A stretch of DNA of 64,000 bases from Lumbricus terrestris (taxonomy: Eukaryota; Annelida; Clitellata; Crassiclitellata; Lumbricidae): NCBI GenBank assembly GCA_949752735.1, contig OX457036.1, forward strand, positions 15,887,433-15,951,432. Direction: 5' to 3'. The translations under genes were made by a program, and so were the position numbers. Below, piece after piece: positions 22,050-33,634 of this stretch (position 1 is the first letter of the stretch; each line of letters starts with the position of its first letter). Under the pieces are notes generated by a model. That model did not search any database and had not been told where the DNA came from. It worked only from the letters and a program-made list of their open reading frames with translations.

Positions 22050-23175
22050 AGAGACAGATAGACAAACCGACCGACCGACAGACAGACAGATAGACAGAGA
22101 CAGACAGCGAGAGAGGAGAGAGAAATGACAGGCAGGTGGAAACGTAGACAGACAAATTATGATAGATATACTGATCACCAGACATATACTGTGTAGTCAA
22201 CCGACAGGCATTTCGAATGGTATATGCAGAGATACGAGGAGAGACAGACAAACAGACAGACAGATAGACAGCAAGAGTGCAATGCTTTCGAATCGAGCGA
22301 CGACGAGCAACGATCGATCGGACTGACGAACGGTGGCTTTGATTAAAGCTGAAGACTGAAGTCTGCAGAGCTCTGCAGTTCTTCTTCTGGTGGGAAAAAT
22401 TTCAGATAAAAAAGGAAAAACGTCGTCAGAAATCAAATTTAAAATAACGTCCGATGATTATTATTTCTCTGTTTGATGGAAGATCCGCCGTTCATATCCT
22501 CTGTCCTGTGTACCTCTCTCACTCTCCGCCTCTGTCTGCCTCTGGCTCTGTCTCTGTCTGTCTCTGTCTCTCCTTCTCCCTCTCTCCCCCTGTCTGTGTC
22601 TCTGTCTAACCCATTTGGATTACTGTCTGTCTGCCTCACTAAATATTCCTTTCTATAATTATCCTCTCTGTCATTGCGTATACCTCTCTGAGTGTGCCTG
22701 CCTGTCTGTTTGTATCTGTCTCTAAGTCCCTGTCTGTGTCTAAACCCTCTGGTTTGTCTGTCTCACCATTCCTTTCTATCTCCTCTCTCTTTATCTCTCT
22801 TTCTCTCTCCTATGTCTGTCTGTCTGTCTCTCTCTGCCTGTCTGTTTGTATCTCCATCTCTTTGTCTGCGTATATCCTCTCTGTCTTTCGCGGTTCATCA
22901 ACGTCGCACTCTATTTCCTCTTCCCATTGTCCATTCTTTAGTCTGTCTGTCTATACCTCTGTCTCCCTTTCCTACTCCCTCCCTCTCTCTTTACCCGTCC
23001 GCCTGTCTGTCTCTCTTCCATCTTTCCATCCTCAACGCCCTGCAATTGCAATTTCTCCATTCCTCTCCATCTTCTCCAACCTGCTCTCTCCGTATCCCAG
23101 TCTGTCTGTCTATCTCTCCCTCTCCATCCTTCTCCAGTTCTTCCGGTTTCCATCCTCTGTCCCATTCCGACGCTT
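22050..23175. repeat. Simple-sequence-rich stretch (GACA, then CTCT/CTGT)
   Basis: 22050-22275 is rich in AGACAGACAG. 22490-23170 is almost pure pyrimidine/TG with TCTGTCTG and CTCTCTCC. Open frames of 60-230 codons are composed of Leu/Ser/Cys repeats and are not credible genes. Confidence 0.8.
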
Positions 23176-23499
23176 TGTTCCAGTTCTTTCCGCGTCGCAG
23201 TGCGCATGCGCGTGGGCGCCTTATCTCGTCACTTCCGGTTCTTCATTATACGACAGAATCGCGATGTATTCAACGAACGATTGTCTCTCTTCCCCTGGAA
23301 GCGAAAAATGGAGAAGGATGCGGAAAATGAGGAGAAGGAGATGGAGCGGATGGAGAAGAAGAATAGAACTCCATCAAATTAATTTATAAGACTCCAGAGT
23401 CTAGAGTGCAGCAGTGAGTACAACGGCAACGGACAACGGACCGTGACTGGACTTCAAGCAACGTTGTCACAGCGGAGAAATTGGACGAGCAATGGAAAA

Positions 23500-23576
23500 A
23501 CAACAACAACAACAACAACAACAGAAGCAGCAGCAGCAACAACAGCAGCAGCAACGGGTTACAACGACAACAACAT
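23500..23576. repeat. (CAA)n/(CAG)n triplet repeat
   Basis: CAACAACAACAACAACAACA followed by interrupted CAGCAGCAG. No surrounding coding context was found. Confidence 0.85.
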
Positions 23577-23751
23577 CATAGGCAGTAGGCCTAACTAACG
23601 CCGGAATAAATTCGGTCCCCGGAGACAATAATATTCTGTGAGAAAGTCTCCGGGGAGAAAATCCTCAATCCTATGTTGAAATCATTCTCTGCAACTCGCA
23701 AAAGATGTTGTATTTTTTAGATGATTCATTTTAATTCATTCGTTCATTCTA

Positions 23752-23920
23752 AGAAATTCATGTAGCGCCTCTTCAGTCCAACCACGGTGATATAAACGAG
23801 TCCTAAGAAGCCTGTGAATGGCTGATAAGTTATTCATATAATATGTAACACAGTAACAGGCGTATCTCAAACGGGAGACTATTCCAGACAGAAGGACCTA
23901 TAATCCTATAGTATAGGCTA
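23752..23920 (-). mobile_element. LINE 3' end, GGCGCTATATAAAT-tail family
   Basis: Minus strand reads IIGPSVWNSLPFEIR, the GPxxWNSLP signature. It ends in AGAGGCGCTACATGAATTTC followed by GAATGAACGAATGAA. Confidence 0.65.
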
Positions 23921-24118
23921 TATATACAACCGAGAAAGCGCGGTGCTGACATTTTGAGGTTTTAACACGTAGGCTATCTGAGATGACTTGGGTTACGAAG
24001 TTAATGACAATTTCAAGCGAACGGATTTCAATTCACAACTAAATAACTTTCTGGTAATCTTAGCTTTAACGATAATTAAAAGGTTTGTGAAAGGAACAGA
24101 AAAGGGAGATTGTTTTTG

Positions 24119-24310
24119 CAGGGTTACTTGTAAGGAATTCTTAGAACTGCACAACCTCTTCTCAGTTTCCCATCCTCAATGACAAATTATTGTCAATCGG
24201 ATTATAGTGAACATTTCCAACTGTTTTCAACCGCACAAAATTTCTTTTACAGCTGGACAAATTCATTTAGAATTGCAATTTTTGTGTAGAACTGCACGAT
24301 AATAAAAAAA
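24119..24310 (+). mobile_element. hAT-like MITE, CAGGGCTGTTTT family, copy 4 (degraded)
   Basis: Starts CAGGGTTACTTGTAAGGAAT, contains TTAGAACTGCACAACC and TTTTGTGTAGAACTGCACG in the same order as 61443-61638, and loses its right end near 24310. Confidence 0.6.
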
Positions 24311-24324
24311 ATCAATGCTATTTA

Positions 24325-26120
24325 AGGTAAGTGTGGTGAATAAGGCCCACCTAAGGAATTTGACTAAATAACTACTACTGGTATGCAACTGGAGTAATGC
24401 AAAATAGCTATATGAGGAGTGTGTGGAAGTAGTTAGATAATGAATTAATTATTTTGATTAAAAAAAATGTCATGACCTATAAAAAAAAAATTCTTAATAG
24501 GTCATGATGTGGGCCTTATTACCCAACATGTCGGGTAATAAGGCCCAGCTAAAAACTGTCTTATTTTGTTGTCTAAACGTCTGCTTTACAATTTTAAACA
24601 TCACATTTGAGCTCACATTTACAGGAACCAAAACTTGTCAAATGGATGCATAGAATCTGGAATGCAGCCCCTGCATTTTTCTGTGACATACCACCATTAG
24701 CAGCTTCGAGAGCCTTTTCCAGGTTCTCCTGACTCCAATTTCCTCTCACAGCTTTGTTTTTATTACAAATTAGTCATAAGTGTGTTAAAACAGCTTCAAG
24801 AACTCCTATCCAGTACTAAATCATGAACAATTAAATGTGTACCACTAGTACCGGAGTTGTGGGTAATAAGGCCCATGGCCTAATAATAGGGCCATATTAC
24901 CCACAAAAAGGTGGGCCTTGTTACCCTCAATCTCACACCATGGATTCAAAAAATGGATCCGGGTAATTCCTAAGTGCATACTCTATTTTTAAGCCTATAT
25001 CGTCTTTCTAATATCCTCTCTTAACGAATATTATCATAGCAACATGCATGCACTACGCGGATTGAGGATTAATTAAGAAAGTAATAAATACGAAAATACG
25101 ATAATTGCGAAATAAGTGATCGCACAAATATTATCATCTGCGTAATTCAAACATGCCACCGAAAAGAAAGCTTATCAGTAACTAGCAGTGTTGCCACCGA
25201 GGTTTCAGAAATAAACCCAGATTTTCTTCCAAAAAACCCCCAGAAAAACCCAGACTATTCATATAACCTATTTTAGACCCCCTTTATTCAAATTAAGTTG
25301 GTTTTTCGCTTGTTAGTATGAGGGTTAACAAAATATTCGTCAAAAGAGTCGAATAAAATGTAATTACAGCTTTAAAAATATCAATTGTTAAAGTTGTCAG
25401 AGACTCGACAGTCATACTGTGTGCGCATGCGCAGCGGGTCGAACCTACCAGAATTGTAAACACATAACACACGTGGCTTAAGTTTACAAAGTCTTAATGT
25501 TGTCCGAGGTTTACAGCCAAATTTTTATAATACATCAACAATCCAGCGTTTTGAGTTTTGACCTATAGAACAATAATAATCTGCAACAACTAGGCTATTA
25601 GGCCTATACCACTAGAGGATTAATAATTTTTTGACCTGACCTACAGTAGGCCTATATTATATATATATGCATGTTATAGATGTCAAAACGGCTTAACAAA
25701 GACTGACCTATTTTGCTATATCAAAATGGTTTATTTCCGTGCAGAGCTAATCTTCAGGTTATAAAATATTTGTGAATTGACAACATGAGATCTTGATTGT
25801 GGAGTTTAAAATTAAAATTAGTGGGGAAAATATGTATCACAGCCATTTTACATTGAATATTCATGTGTTGTAAATGTAAAATCACCAAAATAAACCCAGA
25901 TTTTGCCCCAAAAAACCCAGAAACCCAGACGAAGGCAAAACAACCCAGATCTAGTGGAAAAAACCCAGCTGTGGCATCACTGGTAACTAGAGTAGTTCAC
26001 AGATGAAACCCGGTCAATAAAATAAAATTATAGCGACACCTGACGAATACATTCGGAGATATTCTACGTTTTACTTGGTGGGCCTTATTTCCACCCGGGC
26101 CTTATTACCCAGACTTACCT
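24325..26120. mobile_element. TA-flanked DNA transposon, about 1.0 kb plus a nested insertion
   Basis: Inverted ends AGGTAAGTGTGGTGAATAAG and CCTTATTACCCAGACTTACCT, each followed by GGCCCACC. TA dinucleotides flank both sides (24323-24324 and 26121-26122), as in Tc1/mariner insertion. The motif GGGCCTTATTACCC recurs internally in both orientations (24512-24530, 24857-24925). A hAT-like MITE is nested at 25186-25982. No transposase frame. Confidence 0.7.
25186..25982. mobile_element. hAT-like MITE, CAGTGTTGCCAC ends (797 bp), nested
   Basis: Ends CAGTGTTGCCACC and GTGGCATCACTG. Perfect 8-bp duplication GTAACTAG (25178-25185 and 25983-25990). The termini carry multiple AAACCCAGA units. CAGCGTTGCCACTC at 44937, inside the large palindrome, belongs to the same end type. 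Inserted into the 24325-26120 element, so younger than it. Confidence 0.88.
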
Positions 26121-26149
26121 TAGTTATCGAAACAGCGGTGTCGCGTGAC

Positions 26150-26340
26150 AGAGTCTCTCTCATAACACTTATAAAAGTCTCCCCTGGATGTGTTATTTCG
26201 AAACAGATTCTCCCTGGCGGATCTGTTCCAGAATAAATTGCCCTCGGATGCTATAATATTCTGAAATAAAGTCTCCGGGGAAATAATATTTCCCCCACCT
26301 ACGAAATAAAATCTCGCCCGTTGAGCGTGAAATCGGCTAC
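26150..26340. repeat. Diverged tandem units of TCTCCGGGGAAATAA
   Basis: GTCTCCCCTGGATG, GATTCTCCCTGGCGG and AGTCTCCGGGGAAATAA recur every 45-60 bp. A related pair is at 23600-23660. Confidence 0.5.
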
Positions 26341-26941
26341 TGGTTCACATAAAATTTAACTATGAGCAGGTTTAAACGTTAGTTTACGTTGTTAAATTAT
26401 TTGGCAAGAACACAAAAATACTTTTATATAAAAAATGTAGTCATGCACTGTGTTGGAATCTCCAGCAAGTCCTTTGCTCACATTTGCTCACATTTGCTCA
26501 ACGTCGGTAGTGAGCTCGAATGTCCATATCTGTACTTAGGCGGAAATGCAAGATATAGGCTATGGGTATACCGTGCAATCGAATTTCATTGTATCAAATT
26601 GTGTTGTTATTGTGTTCGGGTCCCGCGGATTTAAGCGCGGATTTAAGTGTGAATGCTAAGGGTGGTGTAGCACTCTGACCAGCAGTTTTGAGGGGCCCGC
26701 AGTTACAGATAATTTATGTGCAAGTTGTAGATCGGTGTTGTTCCAGATGGGAACCATTGGAGGGTAATCACAGCACCCGGGCTGCATACCCTGATTGCAA
26801 TTGCATTATCTGTATCTGGAACCAAAGTGTCTTCGGCCTTTGCACCAAGACAATACTGTCGATACATGTGTGTGAGAAAATAATGATTGATGAATTGTCG
26901 GCGTGTATCGCCACTCCAAAACACAATCTCAGCTTATCTGG

Positions 26942-27155
<214 letters not shown>

Positions 27156-27379
27156 CTACCGCATAATACGTCAGACTCTATTTCCGTCGTTCGCTAAGGA
27201 ATAGAAGGCAATCAACGACCGTCGATAGAATAATTAAGTTGTGCGATAATTACCGGATTAGGAAAGACTGGCGCGTGCAATTTACGCGCTTCGGTTGGCA
27301 CCGTTGCACAATAGTCTGACAACCGATGTTGCCAGAGTCCATGTTGCACCTGCTCTATCTGTCGGAGACGTTGCCTAGC

Positions 27380-27668
27380 TGTTGTCGCTCTATTTATGTT
27401 TGTCTGTCTCTCTCTATCTATCTCTCTGTCTGTGTCGTTGTCTGTGTCTATGTTTGCGTATCTGTCTGTTTTACTGTAGACTGTGTCATAGAATGTCATT
27501 CTGTAGAATGTCCTTTACAATGTTGTCTCGTTCTCCTTCTGTATCTGTCTCTCTGCGTCTTTCTGTGTCTCTCTGCCTCTCTTTGTGTGTGTCTCTCTGT
27601 TTCTCTGTGTCTCTCTGTGTCTTTCTTGTGTCACTGTGTCTTTCTGTGTCTCTCTTTGTCTTTCCGTT
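27380..27668. repeat. CT/GT-rich degenerate repeat, left of the exon fragment
   Basis: TCTCTGTGTCTTTCTGTGTC-like units. The same type of sequence resumes at 27750-27930 after the CUB-exon fragment. Confidence 0.8.
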
Positions 27669-27749
27669 CAACGCTGCCACCTTCCGACGGGTTCGTTCGG
27701 TTACGCAAGACGAAATCCAGTAGGGTGAGGTTGATTCGTTGGCCCCAGT
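27669..27749 (-). pseudogene. Orphan fragment of the receptor CUB exon
   Basis: 81 bp align with 33869-33949 in exon 3; over the last 68 bp I see 3 differences. The minus strand would read NWGQRINLTLLDFVLRNRT, the CUB core strand. There is no acceptor, donor or remaining exon on either side, only CT/GT repeat DNA. It lies in intron 4 in the same orientation as the gene. I read it as a partial duplication of exon 3. Confidence 0.85.
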
Positions 27750-28099
27750 TCTATGTCTCTCTGTGTCTTTCCGTCTCTCTGTCTCTCTCTTTGTGTGTGT
27801 GTCTCTCTCTATTTCTCTCTGTGTCTCTCTGTTTCTCTCTGTGTCTCTCTTCGTCGTTCTGTGTCTTTCTTTGTCTTTCTGTGTTTTTGCGTCTTTTTGT
27901 TTCCTCTTTGTCTCTCCGAATCTCTGCGTGTGCAAATCTGGCAATCTGGTCATTTACCTGTATTAGCCTTCCTCCAAATGTCTATCTATCTCTATACGTC
28001 TCACTCCGTCCCCGCGGTCCACTTATCCGCCCTCCTCTTCTCCGTTTATCTATCCGGCTATTAAAGTCATTCCGTCTCCGACTCCACATTTACGTCTCT

Positions 28100-28330
28100 A
28101 TCGATCCTCGAATGCCTTAAGATGCAATTGGACGCGAAACCCAATACCACAAGCCACTGGATTCCGTTCATGGCAGAGGTATGTGATGCACTGATGCAGT
28201 CTATTACGTTCGTGATTGCGCCAAGCTTTGCGTTCAAATACTACTTCCAAGACGTCTGCATCTCGTCGGCGGTGGCGTCTGACTTGTCTAGAACTGACGT
28301 TGGTGGAATTGAGGAATATAAATAGCAACA
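28100..28330. other. Unassigned non-repetitive patch in intron 4
   Basis: Open on both strands (67 codons plus, 76 codons minus) with balanced composition, unlike the repeats around it. The plus frame holds a GAG|GTATGT donor-like site near 28178. No domain is recognised and no matching acceptor phase for the receptor gene was found. Confidence 0.25.
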
Positions 28331-28405
28331 GTCAGCTTCTCAATCAAAGCGAAAGGATGAGGTGCATAAGGGAGGTTTGGTTGGTGAAGAAAGAGAGGTG
28401 GAAGG

Positions 28406-29149
28406 CAGTGGCGGCGCCAGGGGGAGGCTAGGGGCTAAGCCCCCTAAAAAGGCCATTCGAGGGCTAAGCCCCCTAAAAAGGAAGTCCATCAGGATTTTTA
28501 CATAATACATCCATGAGGTATCGAGGAAATGACTAAAAAAGGTCGTCAGACGTTTTTGCGGATGAAAATGTAAACTTTCCACGAGATTGCGACCACACGA
28601 CTAAAAAATAAATAGATAAATAAATTAGGTCTCCGGAATCATCCTTTTGAGTCCACCCGCCATCATTACTAATCACACACCACAACCTTCCTCAGGCTCC
28701 TCTATCCATCACACCTCGGGCTTTTCATTCGAAACTTAAGACACTCCTTTTCACGAACTCTTACCCTGTCTCATCTGATCCTCCACCTTCCAATTCCCGG
28801 CCCAAACGACACCCGCCTTAATAGCTGTTCCGCCCCTCTGATCCTATGGAATTTCGACCCGGACCACGACGGACTACTCTCACGGACAACCCTTCTAACT
28901 CAACGCATTTGATCCTGATCTTATGGTAACTCGACCCGGACCACCACGGACTACTTTCACGGACAACCCTCTAACTCAACGCAGCGCTCGTGAATAAGCT
29001 GGTGCCCCGCGCTTGGCTTTCGAGTGGCGCTTTAGAAATTTCGAGTTTACGATTACGATTACGATTACGAATTTTTGGCGGATGAAAATGGAAAATTTCC
29101 TCCGCGAGGATTCAGCCCCCGCAAAACTGAAATCCTGGCGCCGCCACTG
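28406..29149. mobile_element. hAT-like MITE, CAGTGGCGGCGCCAG ends (744 bp)
   Basis: Perfect 15-bp inverted ends (CAGTGGCGGCGCCAG and CTGGCGCCGCCACTG) and perfect 8-bp duplication GTGGAAGG (28398-28405 and 29150-29157). The ends carry GGGGCTAAGCCCCCTAAAAA units. A LINE fragment is nested inside. Contains the shared TGACTAAAAAAGGTCGTCAG motif at 28530. Confidence 0.9.
28680..29075 (+). mobile_element. LINE 3' end with (ATTACG)n tail, nested in the hAT-like MITE
   Basis: Reads PRAFHSKLKTLLFTNSYP, the C-terminal LKTLLF motif of CR1/L2-like LINEs. Two ACCCGGACCACRACGGACTA units follow at about 28858 and 28930. It ends in GCGCTTTAGAAATTTCGAGT and CGATTACGATTACGATTACG. Confidence 0.65.
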
Positions 29150-29629
29150 GTGGAAGGGACACAGGCAGGAATAAGGAAGGTATAGAAAGGGAGGAAGAAG
29201 GAAAGGAAGGAAGGAAAGAATGAAGCAAAAGGGAAACAAGGAAGAAAAGAAGGAATTGAGAATGAAAGGGATAGGACGGAAGAAAGGAATAAACGTCGTG
29301 GACGTTTGCACATAATTATTATACTATATAGCGTACAATAGGTGACCGCCCGACTTTCCGACTGTGCTGACATAGGCAAGAGCGATAACCTAATAATTAT
29401 CGTTTAATAAAAGTTGTTTTGTTTGTCTTGACATTATTATTACGTGACGACCAAAAAGGTCTGTGACGGCTGGAAGACTGCAAGTATCTGCAGATTCAGT
29501 TGGTCTGTGAAAATTGTGAAGGAGCAGAGATCGATTGATGCAGATCACATCTTGGAGCTTCAGTTAAGGACTTAGCCAATGTATTTCTTTACAAACTCAC
29601 GTGCACATTTTTAAAATATACATACACTA

Positions 29630-31495
29630 GCTGGGGTACCCGGCGTTGCCCGGGAATTTTGGGATTCGGTCGTTCCCGGCCAATCCCTCCCTTCCTCAAG
29701 CCCAAATATTTTCTTCCCCCTCCAATCTCCCCATCCCCACCCCAAACACCACACGACACCCCACCACTCTAACCTCCACCGGTACGCCACCCGTGAAATA
29801 GAGATTTTCGGGGAAAATGTTCTTCCCCCACCCCCCTACCCCCATACTCCCAACCCCACACGACACCCCACGACACCCCGACACCACCACACTCCAACCT
29901 CCACGGGTACGCCACCCGTGAAATTTAGGTTTTCGGAAAAAATTCTTCCACCATCCCCCCACCCCCCCCCCCCACTTCACACGGCACCCCACGATACCCA
30001 CCACAGTCCAACCTCCACCAGAACGCCAATCGTGAAATTTTTTTTTTCGTGAGAGAAAAAATCTCCCCCAACCCCCCGAACCCAACCCTCACCCACCCCC
30101 ACCACAGCCCACCACACTCTGACCTCCACCGGTAAGCCACCCGTGAAATTTTGGTTTTCGTGAAAAAATTCTCCCACCCCCCACCCCACCCCTCCACCTC
30201 AGCCCTCGCCCACCCCCCCCCCACCACAGCCCACGACACCCACCACACTCCAATCTCCACCGGTACGCCACGCATGAAATTTTGGTTTTCGTGAAAAAAT
30301 TTCTCTCACCCCCCCCCCCACCCCAATCACCAGAGCCCTCACCCACCCCACCACAGTCCACGACACCCACCCCACTCCAACTTCCACGGGTACGCCACCC
30401 GTGAAATTTTGATTTTGGGGAAAAATTACCCCCCTGTACCCCCACTACCCCCCCACCCCCACACGACACCCCACGACACCCACCAAACTCCAACCTCCAC
30501 CGGTACGCCACCCGAGAAATTTAGATTTCCGGAAAAATTTCTTCCCCACCCCTCTTGCCCCCACACCCCCCACTTCACACGACACCCCACAACACGCACC
30601 ACACTCCAACCTCCACCGGTACGCCACCCGTGAAATTTTGGTTGTCGTGAAAAAAATTCTCCCACCCCCATCCCCTTAGCTGGGGTGCCTGGCGTTGCCC
30701 GGGAATTTTGGGATTCTGTCGTTCCCGGCCAATCCCTCCCTTCCTCAACCCCCAATTTTTTCTCCCCCCTCCAATCCTCCCATCCCCACCCCGACCACCA
30801 CACGACACCCCACCACACTCCGACCTCCACCGATACGCCACCCGTGAAATTTTGGTTTTCGTGAAAAATGTTCTTCCCCCACCCCACCCTACCCCCAAGC
30901 CCCCCCACCCTCACACGACACCCACCACACTCCAACCTCCACCGGTACGCCACCCGTGAAATTTTGGTTTTCGTGAAAAAGATTCGCCTCCCCCACCCCC
31001 CCACCCCAGCCCCGCCCCCCACCACAACCCCCACCCCAGCCCTCAGCCACCCCCCCCCCCACCACAGCCCACGACACCCACCACACTCCGACCTCCACCG
31101 GTAAGCCACCCATAAAATTTTGTCTTTCGGAAAAAACTTTTCCCCCCCCACCCCCTCCACCCTAAACACACACCTCGCGTTTTTGGTGGAGGCGAGGTGG
31201 CCCGTGTAAAAATCTGTGCAGTTGCAACGTTTCAGGTGAATAAGTGTGAAACTATGCATGGCAACGGCTGAAAAAGTAGGGAAAATGAGGGGTTTTGCCC
31301 CCCATCTTGGCCCCCATGGTGGCAGAGATTCGCCGACCCCCCGATAACCTGTGTCGGGTCGACCCCGACTCCCCTGCGAAGGATTGGAGTCGATTGCTTC
31401 AAAACTGTGGCCGTGCATAGCTAACAAACAAACAAACAAACAATCAAACAATCAAACAAACACACAGACTTACCAAAATATATATTAGATAAGCT
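29630..31495. repeat. Complex repeat: CCCGGCGTTGCCCGGG heads with an 11-copy minisatellite
   Basis: Two heads begin TAGCTGGGGTRCCYGGCGTT (29628 and 30678) and share GGGATTCKGTCGTTCCCGGC. Between and after them the unit CCTCCACCGGTACGCCACCC+GTGAAAT recurs 11 times (near 29777, 29897, 30011, 30121, 30252, 30380, 30493, 30609, 30821, 30935 and 31090). Spacing is mostly 110-130 bp, filled with C-rich DNA. The right end is AAACAAAC repeats and ATATATTAGATA at 31422-31490. The long minus-strand frames here are minisatellite artefacts. The head and tail look like a widespread invertebrate element whose class I cannot name with confidence. Confidence 0.8.
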
Positions 31496-31634
31496 CATAA
31501 CTTTTTGGCCTATTTATAATTATATTGCGCTTAAATATTGTGTCTATAAATATTTTCTATATATTATATATTATATATATATGATACAATCATTTTTATT
31601 TCATTTATTTTATTTAGTCCTCCATTTCTATGGG

Positions 31635-31827
31635 TCCCTTTCAAGCTCTCTACTCAGAGACGCTCCCGACTACAGCGCGGACACTGCATCGGAGTTTCAC
31701 GCCGAAGCGCCCAAGCAATTGCAAGTGAAGGACTTGCCCAAGGTCCCTACGCGGCGACTTGAGGTGGATTCGAACCTTGAACCTTCTGGTTCCAATGCAA
31801 CAACTTACCACTACACCACCGCTCCCC
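31635..31827 (-). mobile_element. tRNA-derived SINE, copy 1
   Basis: On the minus strand the head is GGGGAGCGGTGGTGTAGTGG, containing a box A-like TGGTGTAGTGGTAAG, and it continues to box B GGTTCGAATCC. The body (CTTGGGCAAGTCCTTCACTT ... GGCGTGAAACTCCGATGCAG) and the tail GGGAGCGTCTCTGAGTAGAG+AGCTTGAAAGGG follow. The whole unit matches 63790-63987. The 3' tail equals that of the local LINE family. Confidence 0.85.
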
Positions 31828-32307
31828 ACAAATCATAACAAAGACATCGACATAGGCTACACGTAACGTGAGATGAGATGACATCATTTGGGCACATCAC
31901 TTGATATTACCACGTGGCATTGCATGATAAAATTCCTTCTGTTTGATGTTGCCCGTCCTGAGACGTGCAACGGGTCGCGTAGCCTACATTATCAAATTTC
32001 CGTTGTACATGGCATGGTATCAAATGACATCGCGTACCGTCATATAAAAACAAAAAACCATATCGCACGTCGTAGCGTCACACAGCATCCAGTGACGTCA
32101 CACGCCATCACACCCGACCACAGCTGCGCACAGCTGACATCACTATGACATCACTTCCGGTACGAATCCACATCGGGGGTCTTCTGATTCACGACCACCG
32201 GTCAAACCGCTGCAGCCTCTCGGTTGATCGGTCGGTGGGCGACCATCTGCCATGGCGCTACATAAATCGAATTGATTAAGCTTTTCATCAAGCAGTAAAC
32301 GACGTAC
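31828..32307. other. Intron 4 sequence next to exon 4
   Basis: Several GACATCA/GACGTCA-like sites (31870-32150), which resemble CRE half-sites, but no coding exon. Ends at the exon 4 donor GAG|GTACGT. Confidence 0.4.
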
Positions 32308-32541
32308 CTCTCTTCGTCGTTGAGGAGGATGACGACGACGACGAGGAGGATGACGAAGAGGAGGAGGACGAAGAGGAAGAAGAGGAGGGCGAGGTACAGT
32401 TGCGTACCTCTCCCTTCCATCTGTCACCGTCGCAGACGAGAACAAACGACTCGGCCGTCTTATTGCAGAAGGCAATCAACCGATCCACCTGGTGCTTGAT
32501 ATGCACGTCAGCTGGCAAAGTAGGGTCGGCACACCCGGTCA
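32308..32541 (-). CDS. SUEL-CUB-sushi receptor, exon 4: sushi/CCP-like domain and poly-Ser linker
   Basis: A 234-nt exon, phase 1 at both ends, residues 287 (partial) to 365 (partial). The acceptor TTTCTTTCTCTTTTCTTGGCACTGCAG is very strong; the donor is AGAGAG|GTACGT. The sushi-like fold shows four Cys (290, 312, 323, 335) and a Trp in CDGDRWKGEVRNC, with the expected C1-C3/C2-C4 spacing. At about 46 residues it is shorter than a typical CCP. NKT and NCT are N-glycosylation sites. After it come TSP and 22 consecutive Ser (339-360), then TTKR. The Ser codons mix TCC, TCT, TCG and TCA. A competing donor (GAG|GTACGC at 32403-32402) would leave phase 0 and break the chain. Another frame of the repeat looks hydrophobic but does not fit. 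Confidence 0.8.
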
Positions 32542-33184
32542 CTGCAGTGCCAAGAAAAGAGAAAGAAAGAACGACGATGTCGGCGACCACCACCACCAAC
32601 TCATCGTCTCTAATCGCCTCGTAAATCCGACCGCTACGCGGCGCTAATGAGTTCGGCATTATTTTATCAATCTGGCGGCGTGACCGGATTCGCGCCAGAT
32701 TTGTTGCCAATTCGCGGGCAGGGAAAGCGAGCACCTGCAGCCACACAGGGCGCGTGATGCTGTGACTGCGACCACGGAGTTAATTCCTGTAACGTTCGGT
32801 CGGCTCTCGTTCTTAATCTTATTATGCACAACGGATGACGGATAAGTTTGAGAAAATGAGGGAAATTTCTGAGTCATTTGAATCAGCGTTAGTTTAAGAA
32901 AGTGGGTAACTTTTGGAGATGGATAGACAGTTTAGATGCGGACAAGACATAACCGCGAGAAGCATTATGAGGAGCGCCGGACTTGTTAAGCGAACGAGTA
33001 CACTGGGAATCATTATTTTGTTCGTACGCTTTGCCGACAAACATTATCGCTAGGATCTGAGGATGATGATAATGATGACGCTGATGACGAAGATGAAGCT
33101 TCCCGCAAATGTTGCTGTGATTTTATGATGACAGACATAATAATGATGATATAGCCTAACAATTGGGAAGTTGTTGCTTATTGC

Positions 33185-33222
33185 GGCAATGTTGTTGCTA
33201 ACATAACATAACATAACATAGG
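33185..33222. repeat. (ACATA)n short tandem repeat
   Basis: AACATAACATAACATAACAT, continuing into ACATAACATG. In intron 3. Confidence 0.85.
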
Positions 33223-33361
33223 TTTCTTATTGCTCCCAAGAAAAACATAACATGATACAATTTCAAATCAGCACTCTATAGGTTGGGATACTAAGGGAGG
33301 ACCTAAAGAGACCAAAGTCCCGTTAGCAGAGCCGCCTATGTACCAGTATAAATAGGCCTAT

Positions 33362-33605
<244 letters not shown>

Positions 33606-33634
33606 GACGACGATCAGCAATATAATTATTATAC

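Noticed and set aside
21256..22178. Three overlapping 214-247-codon minus frames
   Set aside because: Produced by the 22-bp minisatellite, open in all frames; compositions are repetitive.
28122..28325. Exon on the plus strand (QLDAKPNTTSHWIPFMAEV...)
   Set aside because: Composition is plausible, but there is no domain, no matching acceptor and an equally open antisense frame. Listed only as an unassigned patch.
29696..31451. Gly/Val/Trp-rich minus frames up to 341 codons
   Set aside because: C-rich minisatellite units translate as repetitive Gly-Val-Trp; no domain or splice logic.
32202..32420. Minus-strand transmembrane-like frame (LYLALLFFLFVLLLF...)
   Set aside because: It is the second frame of the Ser-codon repeat in exon 4. 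The Ser frame keeps the fourth sushi Cys and the phase 1 donor, and a better TM exon exists at 15039-15126.
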